A DNA stretch of 64,000 bases from Pleurotus ostreatus/Saccharomyces cerevisiae fusant. Its lineage: Eukaryota; Opisthokonta. Position numbers and translations under genes: made by a program. The notes under the pieces were generated by a model, which was not told where the DNA came from, searched no databases, and saw only the letters and a list, made by a program, of their open reading frames with translations. Positions 1 through 10,727 of this stretch are shown here, piece after piece (the first letter of the stretch is position 1; each line of letters begins with the position of its first letter). The stretch spans positions 37,200 to 101,199 of the forward strand of contig JAMQCK010000070.1 of the NCBI GenBank assembly GCA_024196135.1. Direction: 5' to 3'.

Positions 1-192
1 GTCCTCACCCCACAGACGTTGCCACTTTCCGAAAGCTCAAACGATTGGGTTGGCCCGAGATAATCTGGGAAGAGGATTTGTAGACTTGCAAGGAAGAGAG
101 CCCGCCGGCCAGATGGACGCGATAAACTTCATGACATGTTGGTACATGAATTACTACGTATACTATTCTGTATCGTCGAAATGCATTATATA

Positions 193-1294
193 TCATGGAC
201 GCATATCTATCACATTGAAAACCCAGCAGGGATTGCGAATGCAACTGGCGACATATCCACGCAAGGCGGCCGCCAGCTTGGACTCTCGTTCCCAATAGAA
301 TGGATGATTGGGACTAATGTTGACGATTCCGGCCCGCCTCAGACCTTGAGCCTTCCTGAAAAGGTAGAGATACGCCTCCAGATCGTAAGTAAACTTCGCT
401 CCGCCGGAGGTGCCATAGTACACTGTGAGCCGTGTCAACGCTCCGATGCGGAGCGAACGTAGCAGATTCGTAAGCCAGGCATCGTTGTAGTGTATGTGTA
501 GCGCTTCCAGCTGCCGGATCATGATCTTGGGGAATTTCCGCCCGCTGTCATTACCGAGCACGTGCCAAAAATGCACCTCCTTCAGGTGCTGAGCGTTGTA
601 GAGAATGAGCCAGCAACTGAGAAGATCCACCGGCATAAGGACGTTGATCTTCTCTGCGCTGGCGCCCTTCCACTGCGGGTCGCGGGCGATGCCTCTCGCC
701 GGCAGAGCAGGCAGCATATCGCAAGTGTAAATATTGAAAGTCGACGTAGAATGGCCGTCGGCACTCGCCGTGGGAGGCTTTTCGCTCGGAACTGCCTTCC
801 TCGCGGCCGAGGGAGGCGCCTGCGGCGCCACAGGCTGAGGAGAGGAAGCACGAGGGGAAGGGGGAAGGGCAGAACTATCTTGCACAGACGCGGGCGCCAC
901 ATTCGATGTCGCAGGAGCGGCAACGTGCGCACTCAGCGAGGACGTCGAAGGATACGGTGTCGGTGGTGGGAGGGTAGGGGCATATCCAGCCATCGGCGTA
1001 ACAACAGGCAGCGGCAGCATGCCGCCGATAGCCGGTGTAAAAGGCGTCTTTGGTGGGCTACCGATGGGGGTTCCACTTTGCGAGTCGGTGGCGAGGGGGG
1101 TGTATAGATGTGTCGGATCTGCTATAGGTTCGCGAAATGCGACGTTGCGGGGCGGTTTCGCCTGTGTCTGTTGTGCAAACGCCTTGTAAATCGGCTTGGG
1201 GAAGTGTCGATAAGAGTAGTGCGCGTTCTGCGTAGCCCTGCTGCGTCGTCAGAATCATGTTCTGCGAGGAGGGGCCACGAACTCACGCCTTCAT
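193..1294 (-). CDS. Unknown protein, inverted-pair copy A
   Basis: Two-exon model. An 8-nt first exon (1294-1287, Met-Lys plus two bases) ends at a GTGAGT donor, and exon 2 runs 1237-193, giving 350 aa. The start was chosen because the copy at 4504-5631 has the same tiny first exon and intron position, and the upstream part of exon 2 (about 75 residues before the first internal Met) is conserved between the copies. The N-terminal half is rich in Pro, Ser and Ala and looks disordered. The C-terminal half, from about residue 165, is leucine-rich with alternating hydrophobic residues (for example LEALHIHYND), reminiscent of the LRR-like tails of basidiomycete F-box proteins, but I see no F-box. 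Function unknown. Being a coding gene is well supported by frame conservation between the two copies. Confidence 0.7.
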
Positions 1295-1600
1295 TTTGGT
1301 CAATTTGTGGCCAGCACAATGATAGGTCAATGGATGTCGTGGGTGCGAATTCGAGCGCGGGCGTGATCAATCGTCACTTCGTCAAGCTCGTGGGCTTGTC
1401 GTGAAGTTCGTGAGGGCAGCGTGGAGTTGTATGCAGAATTCCGGTGTAGAACGTCCCTTAAGAGAGCCCGTCGCTTGAGAAAGCTATTGAGGCTTGGTAA
1501 GGAAGTTCCTTTGTACCCCATACTGCATGTGAGAGGCAATTGACATTCAAGAGAACAATGCCGTCGCTCTTCAATACAACCCGGCTGGATTGAGAACAAG
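193..1600. repeat. Left arm of a diverged ~1.4 kb inverted duplication
   Basis: The reverse complement of this stretch matches about 4195-5631. The match covers the whole unknown gene and continues beyond its 5' exon into non-coding DNA, where blocks such as CCGGAATTCTGCATAC and GACAAGCCCACGAGCTTGAC are shared. The arms face each other around a spacer of about 2.6 kb that holds FEN1 and tRNA-Asp. The outer limits are approximate. Confidence 0.75.
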
Positions 1601-1825
1601 GGCAACCTGTAGAGTGTCCAAAGCCTTCACGTCCATTGTTATCGTTAGACACAAGTGATACCAATTAAGGTGGATTCAATTCAACGAAATTTCTTGTTCT
1701 TCGTGGCCGTTGGAAGCAGGAATGATTTCAAATTTCTGGCGCGTCGCCGACGCGCTTGACGCGTTACGTCACGCATTTACGCGTCACACCTTTCCTCCTC
1801 ACCCCATCGTCCTTGGTCCGTACAA
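1295..1825. other. Intergenic: duplication arm and FEN1 upstream region
   Basis: The first ~300 bases are the conserved non-coding part of the inverted duplication. The rest is the presumed divergent promoter region of copy A and FEN1. A GACGCG-rich patch with the palindrome-like cgccgacgcgcttgacgcg lies near 1743-1761, which resembles an MluI-cell-cycle-type ACGCG element fitting an S-phase gene such as FEN1. That regulatory reading is inference. Confidence 0.35.
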
Positions 1826-3748
1826 ATGGGTATCAAGGGGCTCACTGGCCTGCTGTCTGAGCATGCGCCAAAATCTATGAAGGAACACGAGATTAAGACG
1901 CTCTTCGGGCGCAAGGTCGCGATAGACGCGTCCATGTCCATCTACCAGTTCCTCATCGCGGTCCGCCAAAAGGACGGCGAGATGCTCACGAACGACGCGG
2001 GGGAGATTACGAGTCACTTGATGGGTCTGTTTTACCGCACCATACGCATCGTCGAGAACGGAATCAAGCCCGCGTATGTGTTCGATGGGAAGCCACCAGA
2101 TCTGAAGAAGGGTGTGGTGCGTAACAGAGTTCAGCAGACTGAAGCACGCAATAACGACTATCCCTGCAGCTCTCGAAGCGGTTTGAGAAGCGTGACGAGG
2201 CAAAGGAGGGCGAGGAGGAGGCGAAGGAGACGGGCACGGCCGCAGAGGTCGACAAGTTCTCGCGCCGGCAGGTCAAGGTCACACGCGAACACAACGAAGA
2301 GTGCAGGCGCCTCTTGAAGCTCATGGGCATCCCATACGTTGAGGTGCGTCCGCCGCGCGAAGCAAACTCTAATAGCCTCACCTCCCATCAGGCGCCCTCA
2401 GAAGCAGAGGCGCAGTGTGCAGAGCTCGCGCGCGGGGGCAAGGTGCGCGCACCCATTCACTCCCCGTTCACCGAGGTGATCTGACGCTACCAGGTCTACG
2501 CGGCGGGCTCCGAGGACATGGACACCCTCACATTCAACGCGCCCATCCTCTTCCGCCACCTGACCGTTTCCGAGGCGAAGAAGCAGCCCATTCTCGAGAT
2601 CAACCTCAAGGCGGCGCTCGAGGGCCTCGACATGGATCTCAGCATGGTGCGTGCACGTCTACCTTCCCATCCCCCACACTCACGCGTCCCCAGTTCGTCG
2701 ACCTATGTATCCTATTGGGCTGCGACTACCTCGAGCCCATCAAGGGCGTCGGCCCCAAATCCGCGCTCAAGCTCGTGCGCGAGCACGGCGGCCTCGCCGG
2801 CGTCGTCGAGCACCTCCGCGCGAAGCAGGCAGAGAAGGAGGAGGCTATCGCCGCCGCCGAAGCGGAGGAGGAATCCGCAGACGAGCCCGCGGCCACGAGC
2901 GACGTTGAGGCGCCCGACGGAGATGAAGACGAGGACGACGAGGCGAAGGAGAAGAAGGAAAAGCCGAAGCCAAAACCCAAGAAGAAGACGAAGGGCAAGG
3001 CGCGGGGTGGGGTGCAGATACCTGAGGAGTGGCCTTGGGAGGAGGCGAAGAAGCTGTTCCTTACGCCCGATGTGATCCCTGCGGATGAGGTGGAGGTAAG
3101 GGAGGTCGCTCCTGAAAACCGCTCATACTTACCCACCGGCAGCTCGAGTGGAAGAGCCCGGACGTCGACGGCCTCGTGCAGTTCCTCGTCAATGAAAAGG
3201 GCTTCAAGTGAGCATTTGCTTCTTACTCCTTGCTTCGCGCGCTTCCACGCCTTCCTTCCCCATGTCATCGTAAAAAGCCTTCCTGTTGCCTTCTTGTCCT
3301 TCACCCTGCTTCTTGCCCCTTCCGCTTTGACTTCTTGCCCTCCTTCACCCTTCTCGCCCTCTTTTCCACAAGTCATCACTCCCGGGCTTCCCATCCCACC
3401 ACCTTACCGTGTGAATACCTTATTCGTGCTAACCCCCGATCCCCACCAGCGAGGAGCGCGTGCGCAAGGGCGCGGAGAAGCTCGCGAAGTTCCTCAATGC
3501 GAAGCAGCAGGGGCGCCTCGACGGCTTCTTCACCGTCAAGCCGAAAGACAAGCCCGAGCCGAAGGGTAAGGGCGCGGGGAAGGGCAAGGCGGACGCGAAG
3601 GGGACGAAGGGAACGAAGCGGAAGGTGAGTTCGACGGGATGTATTCAATGCTCTGCTCGATGTGGTGTACTTCTACTCTTTGCTGACGATTACGCTTCAG
3701 GGCGAAGATAAGGCAGAAGGTGGGACGAAGAAAAAGACGAAAAAGTAA
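1826..3748 (+). CDS. FEN1: Flap endonuclease 1 (FEN1/Rad27)
   Basis: Structure-specific 5' flap endonuclease for Okazaki-fragment maturation and long-patch base excision repair in the nucleus. Eight exons: 1826-2116, 2170-2343, 2392-2442, 2494-2646, 2694-3095, 3143-3207, 3450-3624 and 3701-3748, giving 452 aa. The N-terminus is the canonical [10 protein letters not shown], as in other FEN1 proteins with a free glycine. The XPG-N block carries [13 protein letters not shown], the XPG-I block carries [13 protein letters not shown] with catalytic acidic residues, and the helix-hairpin-helix reads [25 protein letters not shown]-binding box QGRLDGFF lies near the C-terminus, followed by a Lys-rich tail. 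The protein is longer than human FEN1 (380 aa) mainly because of an insert of about 60 residues after the helix-hairpin-helix, first acidic and then Lys/Pro-rich. From memory a shorter Lys-rich insert is common in basidiomycete orthologues. Confidence 0.96.
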
Positions 3749-3951
3749 ACGTGCCCGTCGGTGGCATGCTTCGGACTACTTTGTCGCTCATGATCTTGTG
3801 CTGTCGCTCTGCTTACCTTATCTCTCACTGTATATCTAGCTTTCTTTGATCCATCGCTTTCCTGTGGTTGTACGACCTTTGGCGCTTGAGGGTGGCTGCC
3901 GGTGGAAAAGCGTGTCAGCGCGGCAGAACAACGGATGAGATGGCCAAAAAG

Positions 3952-4023
3952 CTCCTCGGCGGGGAGTCGAACCCCGCTCTCCCGCGTGACAGGCGGGTGT
4001 ACTAGCCGATATACTACCGAGGA
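3952..4023 (-). tRNA. tRNA-Asp (anticodon GUC)
   Basis: 72 nt on the minus strand, no intron. The acceptor stem TCCTCGG pairs with CCGAGGA and the discriminator is G. The anticodon arm is CCCGC-CTGTCAC-GCGGG with anticodon GTC, and the T arm is CGGGG-TTCGACT-CCCCG. It lies 200 bp downstream of FEN1 in the spacer between the two inverted gene copies. Confidence 0.95.
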
Positions 4024-4503
4024 CATATTCAGCAAGCACGTCTGCTACATGACATTATTGCTTCTGACGACCATCATGAACTCAATGGCTTAGACGACCT
4101 TTCTGGTAGCAGCGCTGGTTCCGATGTTGTTATCTCGTTTCCCATTACGCACGGAGCATACCGACTGGACCAACTGCGAATGTAAGAGGTTGTCCTTGTG
4201 TCCCATTCAGCCGTTCTGCAATGCAGGATGCCATTGTTCTCGTGCGCATTCGCTAGATCCTGTCCTGTTGTTACTGGCGCTTCAGCGAACAAAGGAACTT
4301 CCTTGACCATCCTCAATGAGTGTCCCACATTGGCGCGTAGTCTTAAGGGACGCTCTACGCCGGAATTCTGCATACTCCTCTCCGCCACCCTCACGAACTT
4401 CACGACAAGCCCACGAGCTTGACGAGGTGACGATACGCTACGCCCACATACCAAACCAAATCCACGACGATCATCGACTTATTACTGTGCTGGCCACAAA
4501 TCG
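4024..4503. other. Intergenic: non-coding part of right duplication arm
   Basis: From about 4195 onward this region matches the reverse complement of 1300-1600 with many substitutions and small indels. It is presumed upstream sequence of copy B. No further gene seen. Confidence 0.4.
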
Positions 4504-5631
4504 ATGAAAATGACGGCGTAAATTTGTGGCTCTTGCTCGTAGGACATGTACTGACGGCGCAACAGGGCCTCGCAGAATGCGCACTACTCTAATCGGCACT
4601 TCCCCAAGCAAATATACAACGCGCATACACAACAGAAAGCGGCGAAACCGCCTCCCGGCTGCAACGTCGCATTTCGCGAACCTATAGCAGATCCGACACA
4701 TCTATACACCCCCCTCGCCACCGACTCGCAAAGTGGATCCCCCATCGGTAGCCCGGCGAAGACGCCTTTTACACCGGCTATTGGCGGCATGCTGCCGCTG
4801 CCTGTTGTTACGCCAATTTCTGGATATGCCGCTAACCTTCCGCCACCGACACCGTATCCTTCGACGACTCCTCTGAGCGCGCATGTTGCCGCTTCTGCGA
4901 CATGGATTGTGGCACCCGCGCCTGCGCACGATAATTCTGCCCCTCCTTTCCGCCCTCGCGCTCCTTCTCCTCAGCCTGTGGCGCCGCCGGCGCCTCCCAC
5001 GAACGTGAGCAAGGCGGTCCCGGGCGGAAAGCCTGCCGCAGCGAATGCCGACGGCCTGTCCAAGTCGGTCTTCAACATCTACACTCTCGACATGCTACCT
5101 TGCCTTCCGGCGAGAGGCATCGCCGGCGACCCGCAGTGGAAGGGCGCCAGTGCAGAGAAGATCAGCGTCTTGATGCCGGTCGACCTTCTCAGCTGCTGGC
5201 TCATCCTTTACAAGGGCAGCACCTCAAGGAGGTGCACTTTTGGCACGTTCTCGGTAAGCGGTCGGAAGTTTCCGACACTGAGCGTACGCTCTCTTGAGTC
5301 TTTCTACGTCTACAATAACGAGGCGTGGCTTATGAATTTGTTGAATTCCCTTCGCACGGAACACTTGAAGCATCTTGAGGTGTATTACGCCCCCTTATGT
5401 GCTTCGCGCTTCATGCACGACCTAGAGGCGTATATCAACCTCTTCGACAACGCCCTGCAGATCGAACGAAAGGGGACCGTCTGCATCAGTCCGAATTATC
5501 CGGCCTATGGGTTGAGGAGCTCGCGTCTGGAGGATGCTTTATACGAATATGTACGCGATAATGTCCGAGACGCCAATTGGACGATCAGTGTCAGAGACAT
5601 ACGGTCGCAAAGCCTGAACGCCCTTCCTTGA
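4195..5631. repeat. Right arm of the inverted duplication
   Basis: Matches the reverse complement of about 193-1600, including the gene, its intron and upstream sequence. Nucleotide identity is high around the conserved core (AGCAGATCCGACACATCTATACAC is shared) and lower in the leucine-rich 3' half. The sequence after the two stop codons does not obviously match, so the duplication seems to end near the stops. Confidence 0.75.
4504..5631 (+). CDS. Unknown protein, inverted-pair copy B
   Basis: Paralogue of the gene at 193-1294. Exon 1 is 4504-4517 (four codons plus two bases; a second in-frame ATG at 4510 matches the start of copy A). The intron has a GTAAAT donor and ends at 4565, and exon 2 is 4566-5631. 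The model is 359 aa. It has a Pro/Ser-rich N-terminal half and a leucine-rich C-terminal half such as LESFYVYNNEAWLMNLL. Relative to copy A it has a 1-nt deletion near 5215 and a 5-nt deletion near 5252. The first shifts the frame and the second restores it, so about 14 residues are unrelated to copy A while both ends stay in register. Function unknown. Confidence 0.65.
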
Positions 5632-5720
5632 GTATCACACATACACTGAACTACATAGTTTATACATAAGTAGCGCACGTACTGCATATGACACTTGTAG
5701 ATACCGAATATTTGATGTGT

Positions 5721-7392
5721 TCATAAACCTTCCTTCCAAGAAATACGCCAATTGACCTGTCTGAGCTTTGCAAACGTGTCCAGGTCCTGGAGGTGCAGAC
5801 GACGATATCCAGTAGGGTATCCCAAGACGATCTTGCGAATAGGATATCCTTGGCTGTGCCGGAACTCTAGTGCACGAGAGATGACACCGTCCGTTGTCGA
5901 ACAATCAGTGAGTGCGAGCCTATAAAGACGGGGAAGCGCTGGCACACTCCCTTGACCAAGCTGAGAGAAGAAGAGGTCGCCAACGTTGCCGTATACGTCA
6001 ACGGCGTGAAGTATCTTGATCTCCGCGAACTGTGGCATGGCGATGAGATGGACGAGTGCGGCCTCGTCGAAGGTTCTCCCGCCACGCAACAGATAAAAGC
6101 GCTCGAGGCTCCCCTGCACACGTTCAAGGAGATCATAGAGGACGTTGACGTCAAGGAATGGCCAACCTGTACCTTGACTCGCCTCCTCGTGAGAGAGCGA
6201 CGGCAAGGGTCGCAGAGTGAACATGCGCAAAGCGGGAAGATGTAGGGCTGAAAGAAGCTGATCCTGAGGCCCACCTCCCTCTATGGTGAGGCTGTGCAGC
6301 GCTTTGGCGTGAACGGCTGTGAAGCGCCTCGCAGGGCCCGTCGCTTTCGCCACCTCCACATAGACCTCTTGCAGTATAGGCGCACTAAGCATGATACGCA
6401 GCAGCGTATGCTGCTCGATAGGGCAATGCATGAGCGACAAATAGTGCAGCTGCGACCAGTTGATTTCTTCTGGTACGAATGTCGCCAGCTCCCAATTGAT
6501 GTCGCGCAGGCCGCTGGAGAGGAATATCGAGTGGAGCCCACGCGAGAGCATAGGATCCATGTTGGGGTCCTCTGTCGTCAGAGTGAAGCGCTTCATCATC
6601 GATGTCGAGCCTCGGCGCACGGAGGTCAAGCGCTTGATGGTGGACTCCCTGGGGCCGTCGAGCTCCAAGACCACGATCTGCGAGATGTTCCTGATAATGA
6701 AATCGAGGGCGCAATCCCGAGGGCAGGACCCGGTGCGCGCGCCGCGGAGTGTGTTCTCTGCGTACCGGATACACATCCCCATTCCCCTCGTCCGCTTCAG
6801 AAACAAGCGAGCGATCGCATAGTGGGATCGATTCTTGCAGGGCGCCATGAGGATGTGCTGCCATAAGAAGGGTGTGTCCAAGGCGACCAGGCGCCAGCGC
6901 CTGCATACACGGGCGATGAGCAGGGAGATGAAGTTCGAGTCAACTTCAGCGTGAGCTAGGTAGCTCGCCTCTCGATCCAAGCACCACGTGAATATATAGG
7001 ATAGCAGTTCGACGGGAAGCTGATTGATCGGATGCGTGTATAAGCCATCCTCGTCCGGGATGGGATCCAGGGGAATAAGGGCGCGCCAATGCTCAGGAGG
7101 GGGAGAGAAGGGAGGAATGAACAGCGCTCTGCGCAAGTCGTCCGCCGTAGGTGGATCAGACCCGGGATAATTGAGCCACGGCGCATTCTCCGGGGTCGGT
7201 GCGTTCTGTAAAGTCATGTGAGCCGAAAGAGAGTGTACATATGATGAGAATGCGCACGGGGTCTCGCCATTTCTGCCAATCGATGAAGTCCTCTCGAGGT
7301 GCTGGCTGCGAGGAAGCAAGATATGGCTGCCCTCTGACGGCAGGCCGGCCGTGCGTATTGGCACCGTGAAGACAGTAGGATGCGTTAGACAT
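5721..7392 (-). CDS. F-box protein with LRR-like tail (A of tandem pair)
   Basis: Likely substrate-recognition subunit of an SCF ubiquitin ligase; substrate unknown. Exon 1 is 7392-7258 from a true ATG, with a 52-nt GTGCGC..ACAG intron, and exon 2 is 7205-5721, for 539 aa. The F-box near residues 105-160 has INQLPVELLSYIF followed by VCRRWRLVALDTPFLW, matching the consensus LPxELL.IF...CRRWR.lA...P.LW. The remainder is about 380 residues of irregular leucine-rich sequence (ILQEVYVEVA, LHSLTIEG), as in many Agaricomycete F-box proteins. The next gene upstream (8091-10200) is a paralogue whose phase-0 intron sits at the corresponding place, which supports the spliced start. An in-frame ATG at 7217 inside the intron would give a shorter alternative. 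Confidence 0.85.
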
Positions 7393-8090
7393 TATCGCAG
7401 ATACGTTCAGAGGGGAAGGACGGAAGACGGATTCGCTTTGACGCCCTACTCGTCCTTATACCCATCGTTCGGAAGAGTAGCATGGCACTGTCGTCAGGCC
7501 GAACACATACGAAGACAATAAGCGCGGCATTCGACGAAGCATAACCCATAGTGAGGCGAAGCTTCCATAACGACGCCGGTCCCGAAAGACAATAGCGTTG
7601 GACAAAAGATCGCACACAGAAGGCGAAGCTTGCGTCGTGTATAGTAGCAACTGAAAGGTCAGCGTACCGCAGTATCTCGTCGTGCGCGCCGGACAGTGGG
7701 CGGAAAGACAAGCCTCAATCACCGCCGGGATCGGCATCGACGACGAATATATTGCGGGGGTGGCCGTAACGTCTTCTGCAGGCCCTTACATAGTATGGAT
7801 CACTCACAGGCGACGAGAACTCATCACACAAAAGGTTGTAGAAGGAGCACGGCAAGGGACACTAGTAGCGGTATGATGAGGGGAAAGCGCAAGTCGCGCC
7901 GAGCGCTGAACCACGTTGCTGATCAGGATCAACACGAAATCCAACCATCTATGTTCGAACCTCCCGTCTGCTACTCAGTCATTTGGCGAGTCAACAGTGG
8001 GATGCAACCTGTACTCTACTACTACTCCTACTGTTTGACTAACACGCCAAGGTATGCCGGTCGAGCTGCCACCCAGCCTCCTCGATCGCT
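7393..8090. other. Intergenic between the two F-box genes
   Basis: About 700 bp. Short open frames here have no recognisable motifs. It holds the presumed promoter of F-box gene A and the 3' flank of gene B. Nothing else seen. Confidence 0.4.
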
Positions 8091-10200
8091 TCAAGATCTG
8101 TAATCTAAGGGCGAGAGGTTACCATGAGCATGACCCAGTGCGACCTCGCACAAAGGAAAACCAAAAAGCCGTCGGGCGTCCAACATGCGAGAAATGGTAT
8201 TCAACGACGTCGAGCAAGCGAACATGCTAAGCCTCTCGAGGTGTGGTAGCAGAGGAACGGCCCCACGCCTCGGCGTCAGCTTCGGAAAGACGACGTCGCC
8301 AACGCCTCCGCTGACTTGTGAGACATGCAGGTCTACCAGGCTTGACGCCTGCGGCATCTCTATGATGCGTAGAAGTGCGCGCTCGTCGAAGGTGCTCCCG
8401 CCGTCAAACAGGAGGAAATGCTCCAGTCCGTCCTGCAATCGGCCGAGGAAGGTATGCAGCACGTTGATGTCGCGGAAAGGCCAATCAGATCCATGTGGTG
8501 CCCATGTTGACATAGAAGGCAGAGGGCGCAGCTGCAGAGATCGGAGGCGAGGAACATGCAGGGAATGGAACAGCACGTCCAGGGCTCCGTCGCAGTCGAG
8601 AGCTAAACTTTCCAGTGTCTCGGTGTGCACGGCCGCATATTGAACGAGGCGGCCATTGCGAACTTCGGCCTCCGTCACGCAAGCACTGAAATCGCGTAGG
8701 GCAGGGGCGTTCACGATGGAACGCAGCACTTGCCGAGGAGACAGAAGACATCCGGAAAGTCGAAGGCAGACTATCTGCTGCCACGGGAACACGTCTTCGG
8801 GGAACACCGCTCCGGACCATCGAATGTCGCGTACGTTGGGCGCGTTGCAGATGTTGGGGAGAGCCCGCAGGATTGTCGTGGACGCAGGATGATCAAACTG
8901 CGTCGATACTTCGAACCGTGTCAGGGGCGACACCGAGGCGGCGGCGCGAGAAACGCTAGTCACGAAACGAGCTAGACTCTCTTCACTGATCATGACCAAC
9001 TCCAGCGTCTTGATCTGCTCGATGTTCTCCGATATGATGTCCAGCGCGCAAGGGCAGTTCTCGGATGCAAGACTGCCCCTCTGCACATCCTCGTCGTAGT
9101 GCACGTAAAGGTCATGCCCCATCGCCCGCTCAATGAACAAATGAGCTAGACGATAGTGCGTGCGTCCGCGACATGGCCGCAGGGAAAGATGCGCCCATAG
9201 GAAAGGCGTGCGTAGCGCAATCTGTTGCCAGAGCATGCAGACACGCGTGATGACGAGTGGCGTGGCGTCGCTCGTGAGGAGCGCACGCGAGAGGTCATTC
9301 GCCTCATAGTCCATGCAGCAGCAGAAGATATACCCCAGGAGGTCCCCTTCAAGACGACGGATCGGATGAGCACGCGCACCAAATAAATCCCGTGGTTCTA
9401 AAAAAGAGAGAGCGCGTCGTCCATGGCGATTCGGCCGTGGAGAATAGAGACGCAGATGTGCCAGTCTACCCGTTGGTATATCTCCAGCCGTTTGTGGGTC
9501 GGGCAGAGGGTCCCTCGACTGCGGGTAGTTTGTGGGCCCGCGCACATTCTGCCGAATTGACTAGTAAGAAACAATAGGAATACGAAGAACATGTGATATA
9601 ATGGCGCAAACTTTCCGTGCACAACAGTATGGCAGCGGAGGGAATGTAAAAAAGGGGAGAAAGGATGGGAGGGCCCGCTGGCGAAGCTTTAAAATGAAGC
9701 CTCACCTTGACTAGTATACTGCGCAAACGATGCGGCTGTGATCGGTGCATCGGTACATGTAGTTTGAAACCGTTCCATGCTTGATGTTGAGGCGGAGGAG
9801 GAGGAGGGATAGAATCTGGAGAAGGAACGGAGGGGGGACGAGACGGTATAGGAGAGGGTGAATGAATAGTAGAAGTAGAAGAATTGCTTGCTGGAGAGGT
9901 ACGTTCACGAGGTGCGTCTCCATAACCTTGGTCGACAGTAGACGTGTCAGATGCCGCATAGTCGTCGTTACTGGTGACAGTAGGAGAGGTGATATTTGGG
10001 TTCAGCAAGAGACTATCCTGCCAAGCTATTAAGTGATCTGAAAGGAGTGTGTCGGAAGGAAAGCGCACCCCGGGCACGTCCCGCACGTCGAACTTCGCGT
10101 ACTCTTGCTCGACATGGGCAGTGACAGACTGCTGCAACGCATCCTGTCGAGCGTGGCGCTGATCACGATGACAAGGACTTCGGTAGGGATAGTTGAACAT
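8091..10200 (-). CDS. F-box protein with long Ser/Pro-rich N-terminus (B)
   Basis: The F-box part is clear: IRRLEGDLLGYIF and VCMLWQQIALRTPFLW, followed by a leucine-rich tail that aligns with the 5721-7392 paralogue (CALDIISENIEQIKTLEL versus CALDFIIRNISQIVVLEL). The frame of the large exon (9548-8091) has no ATG before the F-box region and is preceded by a stop. The segment just upstream ends in a plausible acceptor. I therefore join it to an upstream exon, 10200-9706, that starts at ATG and ends at a GTGAGG donor. Phases agree (0/0), giving 650 aa. That N-terminal exon is rich in Ser, Pro and Thr, with a short polyproline run. The 157-nt intron is long for this genome, so the upstream exon could instead be an independent gene. 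Confidence 0.7.
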
Positions 10201-10727
10201 CCCTGCGGATGATGTCGAGGTTGGGAGAGCAGAGCAAGGAAGGAACGCCAGGTCTGCCAATACTCTGTTTCGACTTTAAATGGTCCTAAGCGTGGGGCCT
10301 CGAAGCGCTAGGAGACAATTACTGTATAGAATTCAGACAAGAACAATTAGCAGCATGAACGGTGGCCATTGCCGCCACGAGCGTTCATGAAATTGGACTT
10401 CCTCGACACGAGCGTGCGATACCTGGACCGCTGACATTTCGCGCAATTGTGATCCACTCGAAGGTTCAGTACAGACCAGTAGACATTCTTCTCGAGCGGA
10501 CTCGCTTGAAGCCAACTGGAAGCTGGTGACGGCGAGAGACAAGAAGCAAGGCCCGGATCAAATTCGGCTGGGTGCCCCATTTGGATCAATAGCCCAACTC
10601 CATCTCGGAGCTCCATCGAACGGACGCGAAATGCGATGGCAATAGCGACATGATTCATACATATAACAACAGTTGGGGCGTGAAGCCTTTACAACAAATC
10701 TACGATGGCTCTATCTATACTGTGCAT
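10201..10727. other. Intergenic between F-box gene B and MDN1
   Basis: About 530 bp holding the presumed promoter of F-box gene B and the 3' end of MDN1 (both transcribed leftward). Nothing recognisable otherwise. Confidence 0.4.

Noticed and set aside
562..1107. Arg-rich open frame on the plus strand
   Set aside because: Antisense shadow of the conserved minus-strand copy A; the same happens opposite copy B.
1108..1404. Similar open frames (CRICYRFAKCDVA...) at 1108-1404 (+) and 4471-4701 (-)
   Set aside because: They are conserved only because they lie antisense to the conserved 5' part of the duplicated gene; the sense reading is supported by splicing and continuity.
9466..10260. Reading 9466-10260 as one unspliced gene
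   Set aside because: It begins with TTG and its end runs through the probable intron; the ATG at 10200 spliced into the F-box exon explains the data better.
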